A stretch of 64,000 bases of DNA, taken from Siphonodentalium dalli (lineage: Eukaryota; Mollusca; Scaphopoda; Gadilida; Siphonodentaliidae). The notes under the pieces are model-generated. The model saw nothing but the letters and a program-made list of their open reading frames with translations. It searched no databases and was not told the origin of the DNA. Numbering within the stretch: position 1 is the first letter of the stretch; every line of letters starts with the position of its first letter. This document shows, one piece after another, positions 11,191 through 22,610 of this stretch. The translations under genes were made by a program, and so were the position numbers. Location of the stretch: the NCBI GenBank assembly GCA_032622095.1, contig CP136066.1, forward strand, positions 145,295,559 through 145,359,558. Reading direction: 5' to 3'.

Positions 11191-11587
11191 TACGTTCATA
11201 CACTGGCAAGTTTGCACAGTATGGTTTGCAGGCACTTCGTCGTAGAAAACGAAATGGTGCCAGAATATGAATGGAAACAAGCATATAAAATACATCTGTA
11301 TCACACCTAACTACATGCGAAGTAAAATCCCCGTAGTTCCACCTGTAGCCATGCTACCGGAATTTGCCAGAAAATAGCGCACAAGAATCAAACATACAGG
11401 TATTTGAAGGCAAATGTCAGTATTGCCGTTACAAGTGGAACTATAGAACTTTTACTTCTCATGTTGTTCGCTTTGGTAAAGGTGCAAATTATTTGCAGGT
11501 TTACTTTCAAATTATGGCACCATGTGGTTTTCTATGATGAAATGCCTTGCAGAACAAACCGTACAAACTTGCCAGCGTATGGACGTA
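11191..11587. mobile_element. Foldback element with TACGTTCATAC/ACTGGCAAG ends
   Basis: About 397 bp. The left 90 bases (TACGTTCATACACTGGCAAG ... AAATGGTGCCA) match the reverse complement of the right 90 bases with moderate divergence. The middle is non-coding. No clean target duplication is visible, so I cannot assign the superfamily. Confidence 0.65.
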
Positions 11588-11921
11588 TCCTTAATCGTTT
11601 ATATTGGGAGAAGAGCATAATAAGTGGAAAAAAAACTTCTGCCCCGATCCCTTCAATCGTCACCCTCGTCGAATCGGCTTACCTATTTCAGAGAAATCGA
11701 CGGAAATTACCGAGGAGTCCGATTGCGATCCCTTTTGTATTATATGCAAATAAAATACGTTTCTAGTCCAAAAAATGCAACGAATCTCTACTCTGGTTCC
11801 GTCCGTATTGATCATTTTCCACCAGTTCAAAACCGGGGAGCTTTTTGAAGTTCTGACGGAAAACTTATAACATTAAAGAAATAGCGCAGGTAATATACTT
11901 TTTAATTGATATGACTGTTCC

Positions 11922-12422
11922 TTAAAGGCACGTGAGGCCTTAGTTGTCGAAAATATTCATATTTGTTCCAATCACCGTAAACAGAAAAACATTAAAACGC
12001 ATACAGTTTCGTTCATATATACCATGACCATCGCGTAAACAGCATGTTATCACAAAGACCTACTATATTTACCTAAGCAAGAGCCTGATTGTGTTACAGA
12101 AGACAGCACAATGCTACTGGCTAATCACACACAAATGGCATAAACGCTCTTTAATAGTTCCATATCAGGAATTCACCAACAAAGAACGCTCTTTATGTTT
12201 ACCATCATAATATAAACAAACACCAGAAAAGTAACTTTTTATGCTTTTGTTTACATAACAATGGTCAAACAGATGACAATAACATTCTGTTTATGCGATA
12301 TTTCTTATTTGTATACGGACAAAGTCTGTCTACATTTTGATGTTCTTTCTGTTTGTGGCGGTTTTTTACGGGTGTAAATATTTTCACAGGATACCCACCG
12401 CCAAGGCCAACCGTACCTTTAA
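11922..12422. mobile_element. TTAA-bounded MITE, family C, copy 1
   Basis: About 501 bp starting TTAAAGGCACGTGAGGCCTT and ending AAGGCCAACCGTACCTTTAA. The ends are imperfect inverted repeats bounded by TTAA. A second copy at 29990-30491 is very similar along its whole length and nearly the same size, showing mobility as a unit. It contains the paired phrases AACGCTCTTTA and GAACGCTCTTTATG. It has no coding capacity. Confidence 0.85.
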
Positions 12423-15005
12423 TGATGTACTAAGTTTAAGCACATTTTATTAGCAAAATAGCTAATCGGATTGGGGCACAAGATTTTGCTAACTTATCGA
12501 CTCCCTAATATTTTCAACAAACAAATGACAATTAACAAAAAAAAGTTAGGCTTCCTGTCGGCAATACAATATAAAGGGTAACAAAAGTACAAGTATATGA
12601 ACTGCAGTTGGAGGTCAAGTACGTACACATGTTAAGATGGCAAGGAAGATTGTGAACCGTCGGCCAGTGATGTGATCATGTTTTCCAAAATAAGTCTCAT
12701 TTGCTATTTAGCTTTGAGAAATTATCATTGATTATTACTTCAGAAGAATGAATAACTTGTAATATATTTGCTCAGTCTCATGAATGGTGCCGAATGGTAT
12801 AATTATTTCCAATGGTCAAATGGAGTATGACCAGTCTAGATACGTTGTACATTGGCCTAGGAGTTTCAATCTTTCATAAGCAAAGTAAAGATGTTCGAAG
12901 AAAGGTGATTGGCAGTTTTCTCTGGTGCACAATACAATGCACAACAACATTTCGTCGAATTTCATGGATGCTGAATTTTGCATAATTTGCATGGAACCAA
13001 TTCAACTCTGTTTAATATTTTATGTTGCTCCATTATCTACTCATGATACCATTGTGTTAGCTTTTAAAAACCCCGCACGATTGAGAGTGTCTTAAATTAT
13101 TAATTCCCTATGCTGATTGAAGTGAAATGAAATTATAGATATACTTCACCAGCAGGATAAATATTATTCCTGATATAAATATTGGTCGTGGTTATGATTT
13201 CGGCATTAGTGGGATAAAGGTGTTGGACAATTAGCCATAATTTGGACTACACTTTATTAATAATGAGCAATAGTCACCATTTGTGAAAAAGACATCATTT
13301 TGGACTACACTTTATTAATAATGAGCAATAGTGACCATTTGTGAAAAAAAGACTTTAGCCTGCCTTGGTTGACATCTTTAGACCTTTAGAGTCTCACCCC
13401 ACCCCACCCCAACTTTAGTTAACAATTTAAGTTGGAAATTTTACGCGGTTGTAAATTGCAGACCGAAGATAAGTTGTTCTGATAGTGTAAAACTGCAACC
13501 AATATTTAGTGCAAATTATATGGGGTATTATGTCGTTTTTTCTCGCCACTTTCAGTTGCAATTTGAGACTAGTTTTGCCATAAGTTTGAAATTATCCAAC
13601 TATGGAATGGTTCTTGGTTGGAATTTTCCTACCAAGTGGAAAGTTTTAAGTATCAGTTAAACAATTCATATTCAATGGGGTGCAAATAACGTTTTCTAGA
13701 GTTGGTGAATTTTGGTCTTCAAGGGGGGGGGGGGGCGGTGCAATTACTAGACACCCACGTTCATGGCGGGATGATCGATGGTGCCGACCTTTGGGTGATA
13801 TTTTACCACTATATAAGTTGATTATCCTATAATTGATGTGTATGGTGTCAAATTCGACGAACATCTTCACGGAATCCTCGTAGTTCAGCTTTCACCATTG
13901 CCCATATATAACGGGTGACCGCTCCAAGCGATCTAAAAATACTAAGCTATTATCGAAATCAGGTCAAATCTCCTACAAATGAACAAATCAAAGGGATAAA
14001 TAATAAATAAATTTTATTCTGTATAATAAATTAATAAATCACATTTCGTTGTGTTAGACATAAATACAATGTGAACAGAATAAATAAAACTAAGAACTCA
14101 ATAAAACACCGAGCACATATATCGCTTGAATCGTGTAAAAGTATCGTCTGTTTTTTTCCATAAATACATACTTTCATTTTCTAAAAATATTTTCCACCTT
14201 CCACTCAGTCCAAAAAAACAGGTAAATGTTGATAAATACCGCAACATGAGTATGTGGCATTGTAAGTTTTAATACTAAAACAAGACTTGTGTTGTTTTAC
14301 AGTATATATTTAGTGATAGTTGTGTCCATCGCTGAACGCCGTGTAATAGGGTGACACACTGGAAACACACACAAATAGCTACATGTAAGTAAGAATGGAC
14401 ACTCTTTACGAAATTCGATCATTGAAATGTTTTCTATGGTGACAAAAATTCAAAACGTGTTAGAACTTCATCTTTCTATTTTTGAAATCGATATCTGGCC
14501 ATCAAAACCTTCTATTAATGGGATCATGGGTCTGATCTACTATTTGCTGGTACAGATTGTGTTATGGTGTCAAATCGGACAGGGAATTTTGTTAATACAC
14601 TGCATGGCAAGTATGCATGAAAACTGTTCAAGTCTCAAAGCGTACCATTAAAGGACAGGTGTGTAATGACTCGTCATTGGTCGTATTTTATTGTTGATTG
14701 TGAAATAATTTTGGCATCGCGTGTTGATAAATGATATGTGAGTAAGTATAAATGCTAATGTTCCTGAAATATAATGAACAATTTTAATTGGAGTGTATGA
14801 AGACGATCGCATATACCAGCTTATGGACGCTGATTGCTGTGTGGTAACGAATATATAACACATATACGTTTATTTCAAGTCGGGTTAGTTGGTCTTGCTA
14901 TTATGATTCGATGTTGGTGGATCTCGCTGAAGCTGATAGCACAATTGGACTTTATTAATCAGTTTTATACTAAAACATCATGCACGGATGAGTAGTTATC
15001 CCATA
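12423..15005. other. No gene recognised; short tandem duplication at 13241-13355
   Basis: About 2.6 kb without a supportable gene. A block of 58 bases beginning TTTGGACTACACTTTATTAA is repeated in tandem at 13241 and 13299. A G run lies near 13724-13736. Everything else looks like unique AT-rich DNA. Confidence 0.5.
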
Positions 15006-15065
15006 GGAAATGTTCAGATAATAAGTTCAGCAAACGCTTGGTGAACTTATTTTCTGAACATTTCC
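15006..15065. mobile_element. Short foldback MITE, GGAAATGTTCAGATAATAAG family
   Basis: GGAAATGTTCAGATAATAAG reads into a near-perfect inverted copy (CTTATTTTCTGAACATTTCC). Diverged relatives are at 22611-22667 and 24877-24918, each followed by a shared ACTACTCGTC phrase. It is probably the core or end of a larger old element. Confidence 0.6.
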
Positions 15066-16148
15066 CTCAATAAATAGGGCTCCTTCTGCACCTTTATTTA
15101 TATGTCGTCTGATTTTATCACCTTGACATCCCTCCAAATCAACAGTGGACCATTCCTGTGTACACTTTTTAACTGAATGGGAGAATCCACTTAGTATAGA
15201 ACGGGTTAAAGGGATGTGAATGTACCACTCCACTGGGTTATCAGATGTTCACAGCCAATAATCTTACTCAGCGCATTTCTTCTTGTTTAAAAATGTTGTG
15301 TACACAACAGCACAATTATTGTTAATTTTGTTCGTGGGTTATTTGTTCCGTATATATATATCGCGGATTTATATGATTCGAGTGAAGGTCAAAGTCAGAC
15401 TATTTACATTTTATCTATAACGGATATCACGTTCCTGATATAGTACAGACTATATTCACATTCTGTACGAAATGTCAGTTGCAAATCTAAAGTGAGCTTT
15501 CAACAGAATCGGTTTGTTCCGCCAGCGTTGAAGTCAAATAAGAATACAGGACACGGAATTACCCAACCACCATCACATCACCATAGCAGGACCCTACCCA
15601 GTACGTATACTGCAGGAATTATCTCCCCTCACTACGCTGTTCAGATCACTGCCATCACACAATATTGTCTTTTTCTGGCTGTCGTAAATCGTTTCTAATC
15701 ACGTTTTCCATGTGCATATAGTGATAGTTTAATTAGTCTCTAAGAACAATGCACAATGAATTATAACAGACAAAAGTCGATAATAAATAATGTGAGAGAA
15801 GCTTACATTATATACGTGACGGTAGTGGTCGAACCAGCGTATCGAGGGGACAGAACTCTGCCTTATACAGTTTGTAGTTATTCATGTGGTTGATGAAGAT
15901 CTCTTGGAGATCGGAGATTGTCTAGAAATATTATATATATACGCATGTGAGACACGATAATGGTCGTTGATGAACACTGGTTCATATCTAGTATAATAAG
16001 TTATGGTTGTGATGAATCGATGATTTGTTTACACATGAGAATGAGGTTACAGTGAGAACATGATATATACAGGTTTCAGCATGGAATACCTTTGGACGGA
16101 ATGACTGAGCCTCATACTCCTTGAGGAGATGTTTGACATGCATAAATA
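15066..16148. other. No gene recognised
   Basis: Short open frames only, no splice-supported exon. An inverted phrase similar to CATCACATCACCATAGC occurs, but no element boundary can be set. Confidence 0.45.
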
Positions 16149-16440
16149 AGCGAGATCACTGAGTCGCAGCCATATTGGATTAATCCAGCCCCCCCCCCCC
16201 CCGTTCCGCGGTTTAAGTGCAACAGGTCAAAGTTCTAGAGATGCATTAAATATATGGAACTTTTGAATATTCATGATTCCATATATGGGATTCATGAATA
16301 TTCAAAAGCTCCATATATGGTATCATGAATATTCAAAAGTTCCATAAATGGAATGCACCTCCAGAACTTTGACCTATAGCACTAAAACCGCGGAACGGGG
16401 CTGAATGAATATAATATGGCCGCGACTCGGTGATCTCACT
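16149..16440. mobile_element. Foldback element with nested internal repeats
   Basis: About 290 bp. The outer arms (CGAGATCACTGAGTCGC on the left; GCGACTCGGTGATCTCACT on the right) and the next blocks (CCGTTCCGCGGTTT / AAACCGCGGAACGGGG; GGTCAAAGTTCTAGAG / CTCCAGAACTTTGACC) are all inverted pairs. The centre carries three runs of CATGAATATTCAAAAG in alternating orientation. A C run near 16190 interrupts the left arm. It would form a long cruciform. Confidence 0.75.
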
Positions 16441-16628
16441 GATTATACTATTAAAAAAATAATGATTATATTTTGTCGTATAATGCCTAAACTAAAATGG
16501 ACGGAAATGCAGAGCTTATTCGAAAAACGAACACAAATAAAATGCATATAAATTAAATTGAACGGACATGTATATCACAAAATAGTTGGCAGTGAACTTT
16601 GATGTATTTTGTTTTTGGCAACGCCATC

Positions 16629-17084
16629 TTAAAGCCCCCCTTAATTTTTGAATGCCCAGATCACATTATACACAACATATTCCATAGTATAAACCATTTG
16701 GAAGAGGAACCAAATATATATATAATCCACCAAAATATGAATCAGCTGTGGCCTAGGAGTGTCCACCAAGTGACATATTTTATCAGGTACACACCAAGAC
16801 CCCCCCCCCCCCCCGTTATTTACCCCAGAATGCATCATAATTCACAACTAAGAGAAAGAGTTATTCCCCTTCCATTGATAATAATAGACTGGCAGTACAT
16901 ACCAGATCGAATTTAAGCACATAACACACGTCGGTACACTGACAAAAACAACATGTTCACAGTTTATTTTAACAGATAAGTTGACAATACAATGTTTTTT
17001 GGAGCTTCCTCTTTCAAATGGTATATAAAATGGAATATGTTGTATATAATGTGATCTGGCATTCGAAAATTAAGTGGGCTTTAA
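16629..17084. mobile_element. TTAA-bounded MITE, family D, downstream of the - strand gene
   Basis: About 456 bp, TTAA at both ends. Terminal inverted repeats of about 75 bases start TTAAAGCCC and include GATCACATTATA and CATATTCCAT on both arms. It ends about 107 bases past the stop codon of the gene at 17191. Its terminal ATTAAAG lies where that gene could be polyadenylated. Confidence 0.75.
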
Positions 17085-17190
17085 TGAAAACTGTGCCCTC
17101 AAACGAAACTCCGATAACATGATAATACTCTATAATACTGTCGACTAACCACTAATTTGCTGGAGCTATGGATGCTATGTTCATATAGCA

Positions 17191-17459
17191 TCAGCTAGTC
17201 AGTCTGTTCCTGAATGATTGGTTGCAACCGCACATTGACTTCACTTCCCGAAGGATCTCGACAGAGTCTCGTAGAATCCCGTTTGTGCGCGTGAGCTCAG
17301 TTTTAAATTGTTCCAATCCAGCGGGTGTTGTATCAGATCGCTTGACATGTTTGTAACCAAACTGTGCCATCTGCAGAAAATGAGCTTCCATCACTGCGCA
17401 TGTACAAGACTCTCTTTGTCGTTTGGCATCGTTGTCGTCTGTCATCGGAGAATCAAAAT
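17191..17459 (-). CDS. Last exon of the unrecognised - strand gene
   Basis: 269 bases after a good acceptor (TTTATTTTCAG). The frame joins the previous exon through one donated G. It encodes 84 residues after the internal Met, including KRQRESCTC, a Gln/Phe-rich helix and NGILRDSVEILREVK, possibly a coiled coil, then a stop. The TTAA MITE at 16629-17084 follows. Confidence 0.62.
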
Positions 17460-19608
17460 CTGAAAATAAACGCCGGGGATGGTAAGTTATGATGACAAGG
17501 AATATGGTTTGCTGATTTCAACATAAGCCCAGTGAATTAGGGCGGACATTTGAAGAACTATTGCCATATGGACCAAAGAGAGAAACTGAATTCGTGTAGA
17601 TTGGGGTCTGGAATACAATGTTTGGGACTGGATGAGGTGCGTGTGATGTGGTTCTTGTATCATGTGAACACATTTTCCATGCCAACTCACTTTTAAGTTC
17701 TAAGCAAATGTGGTTATTAGTGTGAACTCACGAGCTTTCAGTTTGAAGCAATGTAGATCCGCATTGTCTTCAAAGGACAATCGCGTGTGAACTGAGCAAT
17801 TTAGACACGTGGTGTCAATGCCGACGGCAAACACCAAGATCACTGGAAAAGGGTGATTGTTGTTCTACTTTAATACACTGACTCACATTTTGTCAGCCTT
17901 AGTTTGCAACATAACACATAGATCATTTGTAGTATAACAGTTAATGTGTTAAACACGTTAAACTAAAGTAATGGTGATGAATCAATATACCACACACCAT
18001 TCGAATCGAAAACTGTATGGACAGTGTCCTCTGGATATCAGAATAATTCAAGCCTATTTGGTAATTTTTTTTACATTTTGAAGCAATCTAGCTTGAATAC
18101 CTTATTAATGGAGATAATTATGCCGTATATTATATATACTAGCAGGTTAGCCCGCCACTGGCGGCAATCGTCAGAAACATGACAATTTTTATTTGTTTTA
18201 ATTAAAATTTTTAATTAATTAAAAAAAAAAATTCAATTAATTTTTTAATTTTTTGTTTTTCAATTTTACCCGATTTGACCTTGAATTGATCATTTTCAAG
18301 GTCAAGGTCAGGTCGGGGTCACAATTTAACCCGTCCATGACACTTCCCGTAGGTAGCAGGTTTGAGCTCAATCGGTTCGAGTCTATAAAGGACACACACA
18401 TATATATCATTTGTGGGTACCCGTTTCAAGGTGAAGATCACCTCGGGCGGAAAAAGTGACCCGATCAAAATCTCCCCCGTTCCTACGAAGCCCTAAGTAC
18501 GTAAGAATCACACAACACGCTCATGTCTGGATACAGTCATGCTAACGCCCGGACCCAGACGTAAGAATCACATTACACGCATACATACGCTCTTTATCGA
18601 CGACACTGCGGATACGAACGCTCTTTAACTATCAACGCGATTAAACACACAGTGCCGTTTTTTTGTGACTGGGAGTGAAGAACGGGTGCTCGAAGCTTCT
18701 CCAAAACGCCACGACGACCATTCCCGTGGGTTTTTACCCTTAGATGGGAAGTTTGGTCTCGATCGGTGCAGCCGTTTTCGAGTCTATAGAGGACAAATAT
18801 ACACATATACGTAGTTCTCAAAATATATACTAGTAGTAGATTGATACTAACCAAGCTTCCTCTTGCAGACGATTTTACCACGGTCGTATTCTGTACATAG
18901 AGGTTTGGTTGTTTTCGATAACAGTTGTTCGTATAAGACATTCTCTGGATAATCGCATATTCCGGTGTGGGAATCACGCAATTTTCTAGGTGTTCTATAT
19001 ACGTTCTCCCCACCAGGATTGTCCCAGGCAAGTTCTGTTGGCAAACATGTTGAGTTCTCTGCTTTCTGCACACTGTCAGTGAATGTAAAATCTCGGCGAT
19101 ATGTGCATGGTACACGATGTTCTTGAAACCCGCTGTCCTTCAATCGACTGTTTTGCAACGGTGGTTCGTCTGGGAAAACTGAGTCACAATCATCTGTGCA
19201 TAATTTCGCATCTGGTAGAAATCCAAGTGTTCGTAAATTTGTCCGATGAGATGATTTTTCAAACACTGGTGAGCCACATGCCGTATATGTTCTAATTTCT
19301 GGTCTAATTATGTTTGTGTCCCGTTTTACTGGTCGCTCAATGTCCGACTCTGAACATGACCTCACATGGTTACGGACGTCGCCAGAGAGTCGTAGAATTG
19401 GTCGAATTATATCATCTTGGTGTGTTGTTTCAAGCTCGGAGACCGACCTCGCGGCTGATCGAACGGACCTATATTTGAGACAAGGTCGAACAATGTCATC
19501 ATCAAAGAAGGCCTCGTTGTCTAGTGGGGTTACAATGTTCTGTGTCGTCCTCAGCGCTGGTGTCAAATCCGATGCAAATTGTTCATCTGGTCGTTGTGAT
19601 CTGGTGTC
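17191..19608 (-). CDS. Unrecognised spliced host gene (two exons seen)
   Basis: Two exons on the - strand join in frame to give a C-terminal segment of about 342 residues ending at TGA or TAG near 17191. The support is splice logic. The exon 19608-18852 begins after a TTACAG acceptor, has 252 open codons and ends G|GTTAGT with one base over. The exon 17459-17191 begins after TTTATTTTCAG and needs exactly one base, giving ...CKRKLDFDSPMTDD. The protein is hydrophilic, with an internal motif repeated about four times (DDDIVRP, QDDIIRP, ESDIERP, DTNIIRP), basic patches that could be nuclear signals (KRKL, KRQR) and a helical Cys-containing tail (EILREVKSMCGC). I recognise no family. It could be a nuclear or chromosome-associated protein, but that is a guess. 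Upstream exons are missing or unrecognised. Confidence 0.65.
18139..18840 (-). mobile_element. Non-autonomous Helitron, family 1, in a host intron
   Basis: Read on the - strand, it starts TCTACTACTAGTATATATTTTGAG and ends with a hairpin (GCCGCCAGTGGCGGGC) followed by CTGCTAG, inserted between A and T with no duplication. These are Helitron hallmarks: 5' TC, 3' hairpin plus CTAG, A|T target. Its 5' TATATTTTGA block and its 3' end TGGCGGGCTAACCTGCTAG recur in 28879-29776. It lies 11 bases downstream of a host splice donor, in the sense orientation of the gene. It contains an AT-rich stretch (18186-18262) and no helicase. Confidence 0.8.
18852..19608 (-). CDS. Penultimate exon of the unrecognised - strand gene
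   Basis: 757 bases. The acceptor (TTACAG) is at 19610-19609 and the donor GTTAGT starts at 18851. The frame is open across the entire exon, phase 0 in and phase 1 out. It begins DTRSQRPDEQFASD and carries the four-fold D-I-x-RP motif in its first half. An ORF on the opposite strand (19310-19651) ends near GTAAGT too, but is shorter and does not connect to another exon. Confidence 0.62.
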
Positions 19609-19965
19609 CTGTAAGTATATATATTTACATACTAAGTGTGATTATCACTAAATCCAGCATTCTGATTGGTCGGCGCTCACGTGGCTAGTTGCAATTATTT
19701 CTCGGTGAACGCGCAACAGCTCATAACTGCAGCCTCATAATTAAATCGACGCGTCATAGGTTTGGGAAAGACGAACGCGTAATGTTTTGGGCGCATTTGG
19801 ACTCGCGCAGGATTGACTTAATAAATCATCGGGTTTCAATATAAAGAGAAATCGTTGATGTTAACTTTTGCCAAGGATGCTATGGGATATTTTGGGCTGG
19901 TTTTGTCACGATACACTTTTCGATTTAATACATTTACAAAAGTGGCTTTTTAGACAAATGTATAT

Positions 19966-20136
19966 AAATATAAGGATTAACTGTCATGTGGACTATTTTT
20001 ATGGAGATGCAACCGTGAGGTAAGTGGTCATATAACTTGTATGTAAAACCCTTCGGATTTTACACAAGTTATGACCACTTACCTCACGGTTTCATCTCCA
20101 TAAAAACAGTCCACGTGACAGTTAATCCTTATATAT
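19966..20136. mobile_element. Near-perfect foldback MITE
   Basis: About 171 bp, almost completely self-complementary: ATAAGGATTAACTGTCATG ... CACGTGACAGTTAATCCTTAT, with GGAGATG(C/A)AACCGTGAGGTAAG on both arms and a loop of about 20 bases around CCCTTCGG. A single RNA would fold into a long hairpin. No second copy is in the window. Confidence 0.75.
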
Positions 20137-20177
20137 TCGTTGGTGTACATTGCACGCTGATAATACTTGTCAGATGT

Positions 20178-20766
20178 TTAAAAACATATTATGGACTTGT
20201 TCATGTCCGTAAAATTGATAAGTTAGTACTAAGTACTCAGTGCATGCCAACCTGGGGAATGTAGCATTCTACTAACATTGACGAAAATTTCAAATTTCAA
20301 ATCTACCATACCACTCCATAGAAATCTACCATACCACTCCATAGAAATCTACCATACCACTCCATAGAAATCTACCATACCACTCTATAGAAATCTACCA
20401 TACCACTCCATAGAAATCTACCATACCACTCCATAGAAATCTACCATACCACTCCATAGAAATCTACCATACCACTCCATAGAAATCTCCCATACCACTC
20501 CATAGAAATCTCCCATACCACTCCATAGAAAACACCGTCTGAAGTACGCTCAATTGTAAATATTTACATCTCGATTCGGACGCAACTATCGGCGATAAAC
20601 TAACACAAATGATTTCGCCATCGAGAGTCATTGCATTTAATTAATATATCAGAATGACGATGTGTGTTGTCAATTTGGATTAATGTTCGTAAAAATAACT
20701 GCTTTAAGCAAGATCATTGTCAATTTCAGTTTGAACGCCCTACCGGAGTGTTTCACATCACTTTAA
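20178..20766 (+). mobile_element. TTAA-bounded MITE, family A, copy 2 (expanded)
   Basis: The same family as 2008-2386, with TTAA at both ends, but 589 bp instead of about 379. The extra length is the 23-bp tandem array at 20299-20530. In the other two copies the corresponding segment occurs once. Confidence 0.8.
20299..20530 (+). repeat. 23-bp minisatellite, about 10 units, inside a MITE
   Basis: Unit AAATCTACCATACCACTCC plus ATAG, about ten head-to-tail copies with only scattered single changes (two later units read CTCCC for CTACC; one reads CTCTAT). The high identity shows recent slippage or unequal exchange. Confidence 0.9.
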
Positions 20767-20788
20767 GTTATTGGGGCTAACAACTTAC

Positions 20789-20847
20789 TGTCCTGACCTA
20801 ATATTGCATAATTCTTCCCAAATGTGTAGGTACGAGGCTTATCTTGA
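20789..20847 (-). CDS. Candidate 59-base exon of the unrecognised - strand gene
   Basis: Bounded by an acceptor-like GACATTTCAG and a strong donor GTAAGT. One frame is open and reads QDKPRTYTFGKNYAILGQD with one base left over. It does not fit the phase-0 acceptor of the exon at 19608. It would fit if that exon began at the later AG at 19594-19595 (CGACCAG|ATGAAC), or if another exon lies between. Chance cannot be excluded. Confidence 0.3.
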
Positions 20848-20918
20848 CTGAAATGTCTAGGTCTATCAAATAATGAGAGTGGTAGCTTAAATGAAAGAAC
20901 CATCATCGATACGGGGCA

Positions 20919-20985
20919 ACGTCACTAAATTCAACCTCTGTGGACCTCATTCTGCAACTGACAGCCACACTAGTTCAATGCTTGG
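20919..20985 (-). mobile_element. Fragment of the CAAGCCTTGAAATAG MITE family
   Basis: Contains AATTCAACCTCTGTGGACC, CTCATTCTGCAACTGACAG and TTCAATGCTTGG, matching the right half of the element at 1421-1645. Truncated and diverged. Confidence 0.6.
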
Positions 20986-22610
20986 CTACCTGCTCCATTA
21001 ATCAAGCAATAGAGAGGCTACGCAAACTCGCGGTTGGAAATAACGACTACGTTTAGGCTTTAGCTCTTCGTCTTCGTAAATTTTTTGTCGGACCAAAAAT
21101 GAATTTCGAAAAAACGACAACAAGTATATATAATTATTGAACTCGACAACTCATTGCTAATCGTACGCAGTGAGATGTTCTCTTCGCTCGATATACCTTA
21201 CTAGAAAACCATAGTCAGAAATGGTAACGCGCTCAAGATCATATGTTATATACCCATGATTGTAATTATAGAATATAAAATATATTGGTTTCGCGAATGA
21301 CCAACTCAGAATTCCGTTAAAATAACAATAACAACCAGCACCTAATTAACGAACCGGCGGCCGACTCGGCCGTCTCCGACCACAACAATTAGTGGGCTGC
21401 AGAACGAAAAATATCTATAAAAGTTGAAATATAAGACTTACAAATTATCTTTTAAATTTCTTTTATTGGTAATTGACATAGCTTGTCACAAACAAAACAA
21501 TTAACATTATTGACATAATAATGTAAAGGACAATAAACGAAATTGAAATTCCCAACTACGCCTTTTACCGGACTCGGCCTCCTGGTCGCGCAGTTCGACT
21601 TTTAAACCGGAAAAAAACCATTATCTATAAATAAAATGCCCAGCGGACCACAGCTATCAATAATTTGGAGAACAGTATACACGCGGCGCGCGCTAATAAT
21701 CCTTTCATGACGGGAGCTGCTATGGTGCATAATTAAAGATCATGTGACAGTGCATTTATAAGAGAATAAATGGCTTACACGGTCAATGTAAATATTGTCA
21801 GGCCACTGTATTCTCTTATATATGCGGGGCTCCCTATGGGAGAAGAGAATGCATTTTGGCACTGGGTTTTCATAAAATTTCAGGGAGCTACAGGCAGTCA
21901 TGGAAGGGTTAAGCGCACGCTTCATGCCAATATTCTATTCGTCCAATTGATGGTAGTTGATGGCATGTTTAAAAGGTGATGGGTCCATAAAATAACAAAC
22001 ATATGTATAGTTGACTGAGTGTCTATATAGGCCTATTTAAAAAGGCCTTTGTTTGTACTAACCGCAGAAACTGAAATCCTATTCGCCATGGCGGTTATAT
22101 GGCTTCCCGGTTAGGGTTAGAATGTGGGCATAACGTACAGTGACCTAATTGTTATCGTACCTGCTAACAGCGAATTTGCTAAACCTATCTATACCCTCAG
22201 TATTGACTGCGCATACCCGTATTTTGTGATTGCCGGGTGAGATTGCGAAAATCAATAAAGCTAATTTGACAACGCCGACTTAAATAACGCGTAATTGCTG
22301 TTGATGGAGGTCCCGTCAAATCACAACTTACTAATTTACCCTTCCACAAAGAAGTCACATTTTATCAGTTACGTTATCGAAACTTTATTCAAGTCCTTCG
22401 AGCACCTTGTTTGCTTTGCGGGAGACGACGAGTTCGTGCTTTAACCCATAGCTATGTGTCACTCTATAAAGTTTAACACTTTCTGTAATAAATAGAGTAT
22501 CTCATCAGTTCTAACAGTGTGCATAGGAATTGTCTATTATTTATATGGAGGGATATAATATAAGCAGATGACAGATAATACACATGCAGAAGGATTCCTA
22601 TTCATCAGAA
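20986..22610. other. No gene recognised; MITE relic near 21804-21866
   Basis: No splice-supported exon. The stretch ATTCTCTTATATATGCGGGGCTCCC near 21808 is a partial inverted repeat with GGGAGAAGAGAATGCATTTTGGCACTGG. It resembles the palindrome at 61961-62031. A GC-richer patch with GGCGGCCGACTCGGCC is near 21355, without other promoter evidence. Confidence 0.45.

Noticed and set aside
18594-19115. 173-codon - strand ORF overlapping the host exon
   Set aside because: It is in a different frame from the splice-supported one, and runs from the exon through the donor into the Helitron.
19310-19651. + strand exon ending at GTAAGTATAT (19611)
   Set aside because: The donor-like site is the complement of the - strand acceptor region, and no partner exon is found on the + strand; the - strand reading joins another exon in phase.
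20299-20530. CRISPR-like array
   Set aside because: Units are contiguous 23-mers without spacers and lie inside a eukaryotic MITE.
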